Positions 52,345 through 60,316 of a DNA stretch of 64,000 nt are shown piece by piece (position 1 is the first letter of the stretch; every line of letters starts with the position of its first letter). The translations under genes were made by a program, and so were the position numbers. This stretch comes from Superficieibacter sp. HKU1 (GTDB taxonomy: Bacteria; Pseudomonadota; Gammaproteobacteria; Enterobacterales; Enterobacteriaceae), in assembly GCF_029319185.1 (NCBI RefSeq), contig NZ_CP119754.1, positions 1,240,001 to 1,304,000 on the forward strand, written 5' to 3'. The notes beneath the pieces are model-generated. The model was not told where the DNA came from, ran no database searches, and saw only the letters and a program-made list of their open reading frames with translations.

Positions 52345-52458
52345 GGGGGCTCTGTTGGTTCTCCCGCAACGCTACTCTGTTTACCAGGTCAGATCCGGAA
52401 GGAAGCAGCCAGAGCAGATGACGTGTGTGCCGGGATGTAGCTGGCAGGGCCCCCACCC
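52345..52458 (+). ncRNA. ffs: 4.5S RNA of the signal recognition particle
   Basis: RNA component of SRP that binds Ffh for cotranslational targeting. The 114 bases from GGGGGCTCTGTTGGTTCTCC to GGGCCCCCACCC match the E. coli mature RNA length and ends. The SRP core (AGGTCAGATCCGGAAGGAAGCAGCCAGAGCAG) is intact with its GGAA tetraloop and internal loop. It differs from E. coli at a few paired positions (for example AGATC for AGGTC). Confidence 0.97.
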
Positions 52459-52619
52459 ATTTCCGGGTACACTTTCCTTTCCCTCCCCTGAAAAAATTCC
52501 TTCATTTTTATGTCATAAAACCCGTGCAGAATAACAATGCGATTAGTTTCGGGATAAGAATTATCTGTGAAGCGCACAATAATCAACGTTGTATATTACC
52601 TACAAGGGAAGCGTTAAAC

Positions 52620-52868
52620 ATGACCACTGTAGTCTTAAACGTCAAAATTGCAGAAACGCTAAAAGATAAGCTTCGCCAGTATGCCGAAGTGAATAATGAG
52701 AACCTGAGTACCGCAACGGAGAAATTATTGCTGTCGGCCTTCGAACTGGCTGATGACCCGGACGTATCGGAAGATGACATTGATAGTCAGCATACTGAAG
52801 AGGAAGTTACTCCTTTTACTCCTAAAGAAATCAAAGCATTACGAAAAATTCTGAAGAAGAGAAAATGA
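52620..52868 (+). CDS. Small ribbon-helix-helix-like protein
   Basis: The 82-residue product begins with a strand-helix-helix pattern typical of ribbon-helix-helix DNA-binding proteins (TTVVLNVKIAETLKDKLRQYAEVNNENLSTATEKLLLSAFEL). It ends with an acidic linker and a lysine-rich tail (KALRKILKKRK). AAGGGAAG lies upstream; the frame further upstream crosses ffs and is ignored. Its stop overlaps the start of the next gene (ATGA). The arrangement resembles antitoxin-toxin pairs, but the second protein is not a known toxin. Not recognised from E. coli K-12, where ybaA follows ffs. Confidence 0.6.
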   Translation: MTTVVLNVKIAETLKDKLRQYAEVNNENLSTATEKLLLSAFELADDPDVSEDDIDSQHTEEEVTPFTPKEIKALRKILKKRK

Positions 52869-53080
52869 AACCACAAACCTCAGTAGCGCGTAGCTATACC
52901 GAAGCCTGTGAACTGTTGCGCTCAGGCTATGTTAAACAGGTTCGCCTTAACTGGAATGTTGGCAGCGATGAGTTTTTCCGTATCGCGTCAGACTGGTGCG
53001 ATACCGGGGCGAAAATTAAGAAAGAGGGCGGAAGTTTTATCATTTCACTGAAGGGATTTCCGATACCTCCCCAGCGATAA
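52865..53080 (+). CDS. Small protein of unknown function, possibly TusA-like fold
   Basis: The 71-residue product overlaps the preceding gene by 4 bases, so the two are translationally coupled. Predicted pattern is helix (SYTEACELLRSG), strand (VKQVRLNW), helix (SDEFFRIASDWCDTGA), and two strands (KIKKEGG, SFIISLKG). This resembles the second half of the TusA/SirA fold, but the CPxP-type active-site cysteine motif is absent. Function unknown; toxin or partner of the upstream protein are both possible. Confidence 0.6.
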   Translation: MKPQTSVARSYTEACELLRSGYVKQVRLNWNVGSDEFFRIASDWCDTGAKIKKEGGSFIISLKGFPIPPQR

Positions 53081-53174
53081 TATGGCTGTCATGCCGATAA
53101 CATTAAAGTGAAATAGTAAAATGTCATGATGACGAAAATGAGAATGATATTTTACCACCTCATTTTGTTCAGGG

Positions 53175-53205
53175 ATGACGTTTACGGCGGGGATCTTCCC
53201 CGCCG
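53175..53205 (+). terminator. Terminator after the small-gene pair
   Basis: CGGCGGGGA-TCT-TCCCCGCCG followed by CTATTTTCTT, between the plus-strand pair and the convergent flavin reductase gene. Confidence 0.7.
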
Positions 53206-53228
53206 CTATTTTCTTGCCGGCATGCAAT

Positions 53229-53774
53229 TCAGGATACTTTGGTAAACCATTTCTTACGATCGATGACCTCGCCATCGGTACGAAATACCCCGTCACCGGC
53301 ATAGTGCAGGGTTTGCGGCCATTCTGGCTCAGGTTTAACGCGAGCCGCAACGACTTCAAAAATGAAAAAGTTGTAGCGCTTTATCATTGTGTCATCGTAC
53401 AGACGACATTCGAAATTCGCATGGCATTCTGCAATGGACGGCGCGCTGACCTGCTGGCTCTTCTCAGCCGTCAGCGAAAAGGCTGCAAACTTATCGGTGG
53501 TATCCGCGCTGCAGTTGCCGATTTTCGCTACCGTGTCAGCCATCGTGACATCGGGTAAGTTAATCACGCATTCACCGCTCTGTCGAATACGCTCAAAGCT
53601 GGCATTGCCCGCGGAAATCATACAGCCCACCAGCGAAGGCGAGAACTCAAGAATGGTATGCCAGCCCAGCGTCATAATATTATCCTGTTCCTGCCAGCGA
53701 CTGCTGATAAGAACAATGGGGCCCGGTTCCAGCCAGTGACGCACATTTTCCACCGGCCAGTTATGCTTTTTCAT
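53229..53774 (-). CDS. Flavin reductase-like FMN-binding protein
   Basis: The 181-residue protein fits the flavin reductase (FMN-binding split barrel) family: WLEPGPIVLISSRWQEQDNIMTLGWHTILEFSPSLVGCMI, then GNASFERIRQSGECVINLP, and ECHANFECRLYDDTMIKRYNFFIFEVVAAR. It probably reduces FMN or carries it for an oxygenase, but no partner oxygenase is nearby. It begins only 5 bases after the pdeB stop, so it is likely cotranscribed with it. Not part of the E. coli K-12 locus. Confidence 0.85.
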   Translation of the reverse strand: MKKHNWPVENVRHWLEPGPIVLISSRWQEQDNIMTLGWHTILEFSPSLVGCMISAGNASFERIRQSGECVINLPDVTMADTVAKIGNCSADTTDKFAAFSLTAEKSQQVSAPSIAECHANFECRLYDDTMIKRYNFFIFEVVAARVKPEPEWPQTLHYAGDGVFRTDGEVIDRKKWFTKVS

Positions 53775-53779
53775 CGACG

Positions 53780-55327
53780 TTACCTCCTCTCGGCCCAGGC
53801 AATAAACGCGTGTTTATCAAGAGCCTTACTGTAAAGCCAGCCTTGCCCATACTCTACGCCATGTTCACGTAGCCAGGCTTCCTGCTGTGGGGTTTCGATA
53901 CCTTCCGCCACCATTTTAAGATAAAGCGTTTTTGCCAGCGTAATGATGTGCGGCGTGACGTTGTTGTATTCCAGTGCCTCAACGAAAGTCTTGTCGATTT
54001 TAAGCAGGTCGGCTTCCAGACCATGCAAATAGCTAAGACTGGAGAAGCCGGTGCCAAAATCATCAATATAAATAGCATGGCCCATTTTTCGGTAACCTGC
54101 GATAACCGACGCACTCATTTGAGGATCGACAAAGCAGTGTTCGGTCAGCTCCAGCGCAATTTGCCCGGCATCAAGCTGCCAGTGCGCGACGTGCTGCTCC
54201 AGCAGCGTCGGGAGGGCAGGGTTGCCCAGATCGCTTGCCGAGATATTAATGGAAATATGCAGGTCCGGATGCTGCTGCAGCCACTGCCCCATATCGGCGA
54301 AAACGCTCTCCACAATCAATTCCGTAAGCGGCGTTATCAGTCCGGTTTGCTCCGCCAGGGAGATAAAAATATCCGGGGCAAGAAAGGTGCCGTCGGGCTG
54401 CGGCCAGCGAGCCAGCGCTTCTGCGCCCGCCAGTCGTCCATTCTCGAGAAGGATGATCGGCTGATAATGCACAATAATCTCCCTCGAGCGAATCGCCTCC
54501 AGCAGGCGCTGACGTGGCGACTGAAGGCGGCGCAGTATACGCAGGATAAGCCAGGCCGCCAGCAGGCTAACGGCCCCGCCGAAAGGAAGCCAGTATAACA
54601 ACTGGCGTTGCAGGTCGTTATCCAGCGGGGTCGTAGAGGTCCAGGTCAACGTGGCCAGATTGAGCGCCGGATAGCGCATAATATGGTACATAATATCGTG
54701 ATGCTGGAACTGCGTCTGATGTGTATGCATCGCCTGTACCCAAACGTTATTCGCCAGCGGCGCACTGCTGGCAATAATCAGGTTTCGTTTCATCCCAATC
54801 AGGGCAACGTTGATCGGCCAGGCCCCGTAGGGAAGGACATCAATCAACGATTCGGGATCGATCATCACGACGTAGTGCGTGCTGCCGAGCGCGACCATAT
54901 CATGTTCAATACCCAGATCGCTTTTTGCGGTATACCAGAAGCGATAACCTTTGGGCGTCATGGTCAACGGCCGGGGAAAAGCGGCGCGTTTTTTCTTCCC
55001 CTCCAGCGACGAGCAAACGGGCTGCAGCCCTCTTAAATAAAGGATTTCCTGAATATAGCGGCGGCTGTAAGCGACACGACGCATCTCCAGTAAATGCTCG
55101 CGACTGCACGGCGTGACGTTAATTGTCTCCAGCTGTTGTAATGCATCTTCGGCCTGACTGGCGACCATATTGGTTCGTAACATCACTCTGGCGGAAAAGC
55201 TTTCCAGCTCACCGGTAAAAACCCGGGTGGCGTTTTGATGCGCCATCCAGACGCTCAGGCTGACCGGCAGTAGCGCGGTAATAATAAGTAAAACCGAGAT
55301 CAACACGATCAGGCGCCGGGTTCGCAT
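53780..55327 (-). CDS. pdeB: Cyclic di-GMP phosphodiesterase PdeB (CSS-EAL)
   Basis: Inner-membrane c-di-GMP phosphodiesterase. The 515 residues comprise helix 1 (about 8-28), a periplasmic CSS-motif domain (C105-S-S, with C74 as the probable disulfide partner), helix 2 (about 245-263) and a cytosolic EAL domain. The EAL domain has E303-A-L, ELTEH, IDDFGTGFSSLSYL, KIDKTF and AEGIET, all consistent with an active enzyme. The homologue is E. coli YlaB (516 residues). CSS domains in this class respond to periplasmic redox state (DsbA/DsbB). Confidence 0.95.
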   Translation of the reverse strand: MRTRRLIVLISVLLIITALLPVSLSVWMAHQNATRVFTGELESFSARVMLRTNMVASQAEDALQQLETINVTPCSREHLLEMRRVAYSRRYIQEILYLRGLQPVCSSLEGKKKRAAFPRPLTMTPKGYRFWYTAKSDLGIEHDMVALGSTHYVVMIDPESLIDVLPYGAWPINVALIGMKRNLIIASSAPLANNVWVQAMHTHQTQFQHHDIMYHIMRYPALNLATLTWTSTTPLDNDLQRQLLYWLPFGGAVSLLAAWLILRILRRLQSPRQRLLEAIRSREIIVHYQPIILLENGRLAGAEALARWPQPDGTFLAPDIFISLAEQTGLITPLTELIVESVFADMGQWLQQHPDLHISINISASDLGNPALPTLLEQHVAHWQLDAGQIALELTEHCFVDPQMSASVIAGYRKMGHAIYIDDFGTGFSSLSYLHGLEADLLKIDKTFVEALEYNNVTPHIITLAKTLYLKMVAEGIETPQQEAWLREHGVEYGQGWLYSKALDKHAFIAWAERR

Positions 55328-55434
55328 AGTTGATCTTCCTGTCTGGAGAATAAGGACGGGCTACAAAAGAAAGTATCTGCAAATGATAGCGCTGGATCCG
55401 CTATTATACCTTGATCTAATGAAGCGAGAGCGCA

Positions 55435-56148
55435 ATGAAAAAAAGCGAATTTGTTACGCAGGATCTGCTTAGTAAAATCTATCAGAACGATCCCTCTGGT
55501 TCGCGCAAACTTCCGCCGGAGCGCCAGCTTGCTGAAGAGTATGGCGTGTCGCGCTTTACCATCCGGCAGGCGCTGGAAAAACTGGTACGGATTGGCGTTG
55601 TGCGGATTGTGCAGGGCTCCGGGATCTGGATCAACGCGTCGGCGCATAACAATCCGCTGGTATACAACTCCATTACCGAAAAACGCTTCGATCAAATCCG
55701 CTTTCGAATGATTAGCCTGCATAAAAAACGGCCTGACCGCGATGAGCAGCAGATCTTTGGCATCAGCGAAGAGACATTTATCTGGCAGTTTTGCCGACTG
55801 CGCTATGTTGATGAGATGGCCGTGCAAATTGAAATCTCGCGTATGCCGGTTACGCTGTTTGCCGATCTTAATCAGCAGGTGATTGAACAATCGCTACAGC
55901 AGTATGTGTTGAGCAAGGGCTATCAGATTTCACATTTGCTGACCAGCTATCGGGCAGTCAGCGTCAGCCGTGAACAGGCGGCGCTGTTGGGCTGCAAAAA
56001 AGGCAGCCCGGCGATGCATATTAATAACCGTGGGATGTTAAATGGCGGCCAGGTGTATGAGATCAGCGATATTATTGATATCAACTACACCTGCACGTAT
56101 GTCATTCCCCACAATCGCGATAACCTCGCCTGGCGTCAGGGGGTGTGA
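55435..56148 (+). CDS. GntR/HutC-family regulator with UTRA domain
   Basis: The 237-residue protein has a winged-helix GntR domain (about 1-70: LPPERQLAEEYGVSRFTIRQALEKLVRIG) and a C-terminal UTRA ligand domain typical of HutC-type sugar or phosphosugar sensors. It is divergent from pdeB and tail-to-tail with the enolase-superfamily gene, their ends overlapping by 13 bases. It is the probable regulator of the adjacent dehydratase and PTS genes, although it does not share a promoter region with them. Confidence 0.88.
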   Translation: MKKSEFVTQDLLSKIYQNDPSGSRKLPPERQLAEEYGVSRFTIRQALEKLVRIGVVRIVQGSGIWINASAHNNPLVYNSITEKRFDQIRFRMISLHKKRPDRDEQQIFGISEETFIWQFCRLRYVDEMAVQIEISRMPVTLFADLNQQVIEQSLQQYVLSKGYQISHLLTSYRAVSVSREQAALLGCKKGSPAMHINNRGMLNGGQVYEISDIIDINYTCTYVIPHNRDNLAWRQGV

Positions 56149-57335
56149 ATCGCGCCGTCCGCGAGGCGGCTTTGCGTCCAGTCATGCGGGCGGTACACCA
56201 CCGGATACTGCTTCGCCAGCGTTTCATCAAATGTCACCCCAATACCTGACTGCACCGGCGGATAGATAAACCCGTCTTTAACCTGTGGCGCACCGGGAAA
56301 AGCGGCGTCGGTAGCGGCAGAGCGAGGAATAAACTCCTGAATCGCCGCGTTGTGCAGATGGATATTCAGATGGGTATTCACCGCGACGCCGATGGGGCTC
56401 ATATCCCCCGGCCCGTGCCACGCAAGGCGAACGCCAAAGGCCTGACACAGAACGGCCAGCTTAAGCGCTGGCGTGATCCCGCCGATCTGCGAAATATGGC
56501 AGCGAATAAAATCAATACGTCGGTTCACAATCAGATCGTGCCATTCTGCAGGGTTATTAAACAACTCGCCCATCGCCAGCGGCACGCTGCTGTGCTGGCG
56601 GACCTGTTCCAGCCAGGCGCTGTGCTGCGGCGGCAGAATATCTTCAATAAACCACGGACTATAAGGCTCAAGCTGTTTTGCCAGTTGTACCGCCTGCTGC
56701 GGAAACAGCCGCTCATGAACATCATGCAAAATATTCAGTTTTTCACCGTACTTCTCCCGCAGCGCCCGGAACATGGCGACGGTGTTATACAGGTATTCTT
56801 GCTGGGAATAATATGCTCCGGGGGTGGGATTCTCCGGCGTACGCAGCTGCTCAGGCGTGCCGCCGTAAAAACCGAGCTGGCACCGGATGTGCTGGTATCC
56901 CTGCGCCAGTAACCCATCGACAGCCGTGAACAGTTCTTCCAGCGTCTCGCCGCTGGCGTGCGTATAAGCGGCAATCGCGTCGCGCGATTTCCCCCCCAGC
57001 AACTGGTAGAGCGGCATGTCGGCCAGCTGCGATTTAATATCCCACAGCGCCATATCAACGCCGGAGATGGCGTTATTCATCACCGGACCGTTACGCCAGT
57101 AAGCGTTAACGTTCATCATTTGCCACAGATCTTCAATATGATTGGCATCACGACCCGTGAGCAGAGGCGTCAGATACTCCTCGACCATCGTTTTTACGGC
57201 CAGTGGACGCTGCTGGAACGTCGCGCAGCCGTGGCCGGTGATGCCTTTATCCGTGGTCACGCGGACGGTCACCAGATTATGACGGTCGGGACGGGTAACG
57301 AAACACTCGATGTTTTTGATGATGGTTGGGGTCAC
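56136..57335 (-). CDS. Enolase-superfamily sugar-acid dehydratase (RspA/mannonate dehydratase-like)
   Basis: The 399-residue protein has the two-domain mandelate racemase/enolase fold. Probable metal ligands are D205 (HDVHERL), E231 (EDILPPQ) and E257 (GELFNNP), with H207 and H307 (WHGPGDMSPIG) as candidate acid/base residues. This matches the D-mannonate dehydratase/RspA subgroup, many of which have low activity or other substrates. The gene is divergent from the PTS permease gene across a 289-base region with a CRP-like site. The physiological substrate is unknown. Confidence 0.85.
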   Translation of the reverse strand: MTPTIIKNIECFVTRPDRHNLVTVRVTTDKGITGHGCATFQQRPLAVKTMVEEYLTPLLTGRDANHIEDLWQMMNVNAYWRNGPVMNNAISGVDMALWDIKSQLADMPLYQLLGGKSRDAIAAYTHASGETLEELFTAVDGLLAQGYQHIRCQLGFYGGTPEQLRTPENPTPGAYYSQQEYLYNTVAMFRALREKYGEKLNILHDVHERLFPQQAVQLAKQLEPYSPWFIEDILPPQHSAWLEQVRQHSSVPLAMGELFNNPAEWHDLIVNRRIDFIRCHISQIGGITPALKLAVLCQAFGVRLAWHGPGDMSPIGVAVNTHLNIHLHNAAIQEFIPRSAATDAAFPGAPQVKDGFIYPPVQSGIGVTFDETLAKQYPVVYRPHDWTQSRLADGAIHTP

Positions 57336-57624
57336 GGCAATTACTCCTGTGCTGCGGTGAACTCATTCACTGAATGCAATATGTTGATTATCATCCTCTA
57401 AAATTCGCGGGCAGGTAAACGGTTTTTTTATTATTTATTTTGGTCAGTTATTTTTTAATTTATTAATTAAAAAACGTACCAATTGCAGGTTTTACTCCCT
57501 TATCTCTCTTTGAAATAAGTAAAATGTGAGCGCGTTCATGTTTTATTGGTTTGTTTTGTCATGCCGGTTTCTCTACCCTCTGTAACAGCACTTAACACTA
57601 TCAGGGTAGCGGGCAGAGGTTGTT
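57336..57624. promoter_or_regulatory. Divergent promoter region of dehydratase and PTS genes with CRP-like box
   Basis: TGTGA-GCGCGT-TCATG at 57525-57540 matches the CRP consensus at 8 of 10 positions. It lies about 85 bases before the PTS start. The region is AT-rich (57420-57480). No other clear operator was found. Confidence 0.5.
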
Positions 57625-58989
57625 ATGGGAACGGAAGAAGCGATTACCAGTATTATTCGGCTGGTAGGCGGACAGGGTAATATCAATAACGTCTGGCATT
57701 GCATGACCCGTCTGCGTTTTGATTTAGTGGATGATAATAAAGTCGATCAAAGCGAAATTCAGAAATTGCCGGGCGTGCTGGGCGCGCAACTCCAGAGCGA
57801 TCAGTTTCAGATTATTATCGGCCCGAAAGTTAATGGCTGGTATGAGCAACTGCTGGTGGCGCTGGAGCAAAAAACGCTGACGACGCCACGCGGTAAGCCA
57901 GAGCGAAAAAGCCTGGTGTCGCTGTTTATGGATACGGTATCCGGCGTGTTTGGTCCTATCGTACCGGCCATTGCAGGGGCCGGGATGATCAAAGGCTTGC
58001 TGGCCGGGCTGGTTGCTCTACAGGTGGTGCCCGCTAAAAGCGATACGGTGATAATCATCGATCTGATTGCCAGCGGCGTGTTCTACTTTCTGCCGTTTTT
58101 CCTCGCGGTATCGGCGGCGAAGATTTTCAAAACCAACGAATACCTTGCCGCCGCCGTAGCGGCCTGCCTGATGTATCCTTCGCTGATTGAGGCTGCCAAA
58201 GCGCTGGCCGCACATCAGGACGGGGCGGTCAGCGCGTTCTGGCTGCTCAACGCGGTGCCGGTCCCGGTATTTAATTACGCCTCCAGCGTGATCCCGGTGA
58301 TCTTCTCCATTCTGGCATTAAGTTACCTCCATCGCTGGGTGGACGGTTTTATGCCGGACGTCCTGAAAACGGTCTTCACGCCAACGCTCACCCTGTTTCT
58401 CGCGGCATTAGCGGCGCTGGCGATCATCGGACCGACGGGTATCTGGCTGGGTAAAGCGCTGGCCTGGTTTATCGAAGGCCTGTTTAGCGTATCGGCGAGT
58501 TTCGCCGGACTCATCGTCGGGGCCATTCGCCCGGTGGCGATTTTGACCGGTATGCATCACGCGATGACGCCCATTGCGCTGCAAAACTTCAGCGATCGCG
58601 GCTATGACATGCTGATGCCGATGATGTTCATGGCGAATATGGCGATTGCCGGTGCCACCTTTGCTATCTGGCGTATCAGTCGCGATCGTCAGGAAAAAAC
58701 GGTGACGCTGTCGGCGGCGATCTCGGCGCTGCTGGGGATCACCGAGCCTGCGCTGTTTGGCGTACTGACGCGCTACAAGAAAGCGTTTATCGCGGCAACA
58801 ATGGCCAGCTCGCTGGCCTCGGCATTTATTGCGTTCTTCGGCGTGCGGCTGTATGGCTATATTTTATCGAGCATTTTTAGCCTGCCTGCCTATATCGGGC
58901 CTTATTTTGTTTTTGCGATTTCCGGCGTGGCGATGGCGCTGATCCTCTCCTTTGTGCTGACGACCGTGCTGATTGGCAGAGAACAATAA
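57625..58989 (+). CDS. PTS permease IIBC, glucose/sucrose-type family, no IIA
   Basis: The 454-residue protein has an N-terminal EIIB domain with phosphorylatable C26 in VWHCMTRLRF (about 1-85). A EIIC membrane domain (about 105-450) follows, with GPIVPAIAGAGMIKGLLAGL and the GITEPALFGV loop. There is no IIA domain, so like TreB or MurP it would draw phosphate from the housekeeping EIIA-Glc. The substrate is unknown. No phospho-glycosidase is encoded next to it, which is unusual; the only neighbour enzyme is the dehydratase. Confidence 0.92.
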   Translation: MGTEEAITSIIRLVGGQGNINNVWHCMTRLRFDLVDDNKVDQSEIQKLPGVLGAQLQSDQFQIIIGPKVNGWYEQLLVALEQKTLTTPRGKPERKSLVSLFMDTVSGVFGPIVPAIAGAGMIKGLLAGLVALQVVPAKSDTVIIIDLIASGVFYFLPFFLAVSAAKIFKTNEYLAAAVAACLMYPSLIEAAKALAAHQDGAVSAFWLLNAVPVPVFNYASSVIPVIFSILALSYLHRWVDGFMPDVLKTVFTPTLTLFLAALAALAIIGPTGIWLGKALAWFIEGLFSVSASFAGLIVGAIRPVAILTGMHHAMTPIALQNFSDRGYDMLMPMMFMANMAIAGATFAIWRISRDRQEKTVTLSAAISALLGITEPALFGVLTRYKKAFIAATMASSLASAFIAFFGVRLYGYILSSIFSLPAYIGPYFVFAISGVAMALILSFVLTTVLIGREQ

Positions 58990-58996
58990 TCCTTTG

Positions 58997-59030
58997 CGCC
59001 CTCTGCGCGGGCACGCAGAGTGGCGTCTTT
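58997..59030 (+). terminator. Terminator after the PTS gene
   Basis: GCGCC-CTCTGCG-CGGGCA-CGCAGAG-TGGCG followed by TCTTTTA. Confidence 0.75.
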
Positions 59031-59075
59031 TACGCGAGACCCCACTTGATCTTTCATCCCGGCCAGGCTATTTTA

Positions 59076-59093
59076 TTGTTATGTTATAACATA
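59076..59093. promoter_or_regulatory. Zur box upstream of rpmE2-rpmJ2
   Basis: GTTATGTTATAAC (59078-59090) differs at one position from the enterobacterial Zur core GTTATAWTATAAC, and it sits in the symmetric context ATTGTTATGTTATAACATA. It lies 16 bases before the rpmE2 start, so bound Zur would block expression in zinc-replete cells. Confidence 0.8.
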
Positions 59094-59108
59094 TGAATTG
59101 AGGCTGTT

Positions 59109-59369
59109 ATGAAACCGGATATCCATCCGCATTACCGTACCGTCGTGTTTCACGACACCAGCGTGGACGAATATTTTAAAGTCGGCTCTACCATCAAAAC
59201 CGATCGTGAAATTGAACTGGAAGGGGTGACGTATCCTTACGTTACGCTTGACGTCTCGTCTGCTTCCCACCCTTATTACACCGGGAAACAGAAAACGCTC
59301 AGCAATGAAGGCAGTGCCGCGCGTTTCCAGCAGCGCTACGGACGTTTTATTGGCGCGAAAAGGAGCTAA
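59109..59369 (+). CDS. rpmE2: Type B 50S ribosomal protein L31 (zinc-independent)
   Basis: Paralogue of L31 without the zinc-binding cysteines, replacing RpmE under zinc starvation so that zinc can be recovered from ribosomes. The 86 residues begin MKPDIHPHYRTVVFHDTSVDEYFKVGST, close to E. coli YkgM (87 residues). No cysteine is present in the protein. rpmJ2 follows after 3 bases. Confidence 0.97.
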   Translation: MKPDIHPHYRTVVFHDTSVDEYFKVGSTIKTDREIELEGVTYPYVTLDVSSASHPYYTGKQKTLSNEGSAARFQQRYGRFIGAKRS

Positions 59370-59372
59370 GTC

Positions 59373-59513
59373 ATGCAGGTACTGAATTCTTTACGCAGTG
59401 CGAAACAGCGCCATCCCGATTGCCAGATTGTGAAGCGCAAGGGACGGCTATATGTTATCTGCAAATCGAATCCGCGCTTTAAAGCGGTGCAGGGCCGTAA
59501 GAAAAGACGCTAA
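59373..59513 (+). CDS. rpmJ2: Type B 50S ribosomal protein L36 (zinc-independent)
   Basis: 46-residue paralogue of L36 (MQVLNSLRSAKQRHPDCQIVKRKG...), nearly identical to E. coli YkgO. AGGAG lies 7 bases before the ATG. It is cotranscribed with rpmE2 under the Zur box. Its stop codon overlaps the stop of the convergent acetyltransferase gene. Confidence 0.96.
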   Translation: MQVLNSLRSAKQRHPDCQIVKRKGRLYVICKSNPRFKAVQGRKKRR

Positions 59514-60214
59514 GCACGCAGGCTTTGCAGCGAGCGTTTCTGCCTGCCGTCGGCAGCAAAATTGTCGGCGGCAAGCCAGGCCTGCAGCGCCCGATCCACG
59601 GCAGGCCATTCACTGTCGATAATCGAAAACCAGTCGGTATCACGATTGTGTCCCTTAATGACCAGCGCCTGGCGAAAACGCCCTTCATACTGAAAACCCA
59701 GCCGCTGCGCCGCCCGGCGCGAAGGTTCATTCAAACTGTTGCATTTCCATTCATAGCGACGATAGCCGAGCGTGTCAAAAGCGTAACGCATCAACAGCCA
59801 CTGGGCTTCAGTTGACATCGGCGTCTGGCTGAGCCGCGGCGAAAAGTGAACATGTCCCACCTCGACAACGCCATGGCTGGCATCAATCCGCATCAGCGCC
59901 AGCGTGCCGACGGGCAGAGCGGTTCGCCGGTCGATAACCGCAAAATGGATCGGATCGCTCAGCTCGGATACGCTCTCAATCCACTGGCGATAAGCCTCCT
60001 CACTGGCGTCCGGTTCGCGTAATAACCAGGTCCAGCTCCGGGTATCGTCGGCGGTGGAATACGCTGAAAACAGGGCGCTGGCGTGACGGCTTTGCAGCGG
60101 CTCCAGTTTGCAATATTGCCCTTCAAGCGTAACGCGCTGAGGATGAGGGCGTGGCTGCCAGTCTGGCAGGGCACTGCCTACAGGCTGACCAAATTGATTC
60201 AGTTCACTCATCAT
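59510..60214 (-). CDS. GNAT-family N-acetyltransferase
   Basis: The 234-residue protein shows the RimJ/RimL-type GNAT pattern: VTLEGQYCKLEPLQSRHASALF at the start, IDRRTALPVGTLALMRIDASHGVVEVGHVHFSP (strands 2-4), and SRRAAQRLGFQYEGRFRQALVIKGHNRDTDWFSI at the end, which contains the acetyl-CoA region. The substrate is unknown. It is divergent from a MocR-type regulator across about 100 bases, a frequent regulator-target arrangement. Confidence 0.9.
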   Translation of the reverse strand: MMSELNQFGQPVGSALPDWQPRPHPQRVTLEGQYCKLEPLQSRHASALFSAYSTADDTRSWTWLLREPDASEEAYRQWIESVSELSDPIHFAVIDRRTALPVGTLALMRIDASHGVVEVGHVHFSPRLSQTPMSTEAQWLLMRYAFDTLGYRRYEWKCNSLNEPSRRAAQRLGFQYEGRFRQALVIKGHNRDTDWFSIIDSEWPAVDRALQAWLAADNFAADGRQKRSLQSLRA

Positions 60215-60316
60215 AAAACTCCTTCAGTAGCAGGGAGAGTCAGCGTATGCTCTGTGTGGCTCTATAGAAAGTGCCAGATGATTGGTTTTCGGTGGTACCA
60301 CGAAAGAGAGGGCAGG

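Noticed and set aside
52425..52619. Upstream extension of the RHH-like gene frame through ffs
   Set aside because: The open frame crosses the 4.5S RNA 3' end; the ribosome site AAGGGAAG and the protein pattern start only at 52620.
53130..53150. Fur-box-like sequence GAGAATGATATTTT
   Set aside because: Only the left half fits the Fur consensus and it lies at the 3' ends of two convergent genes, where no promoter is expected.
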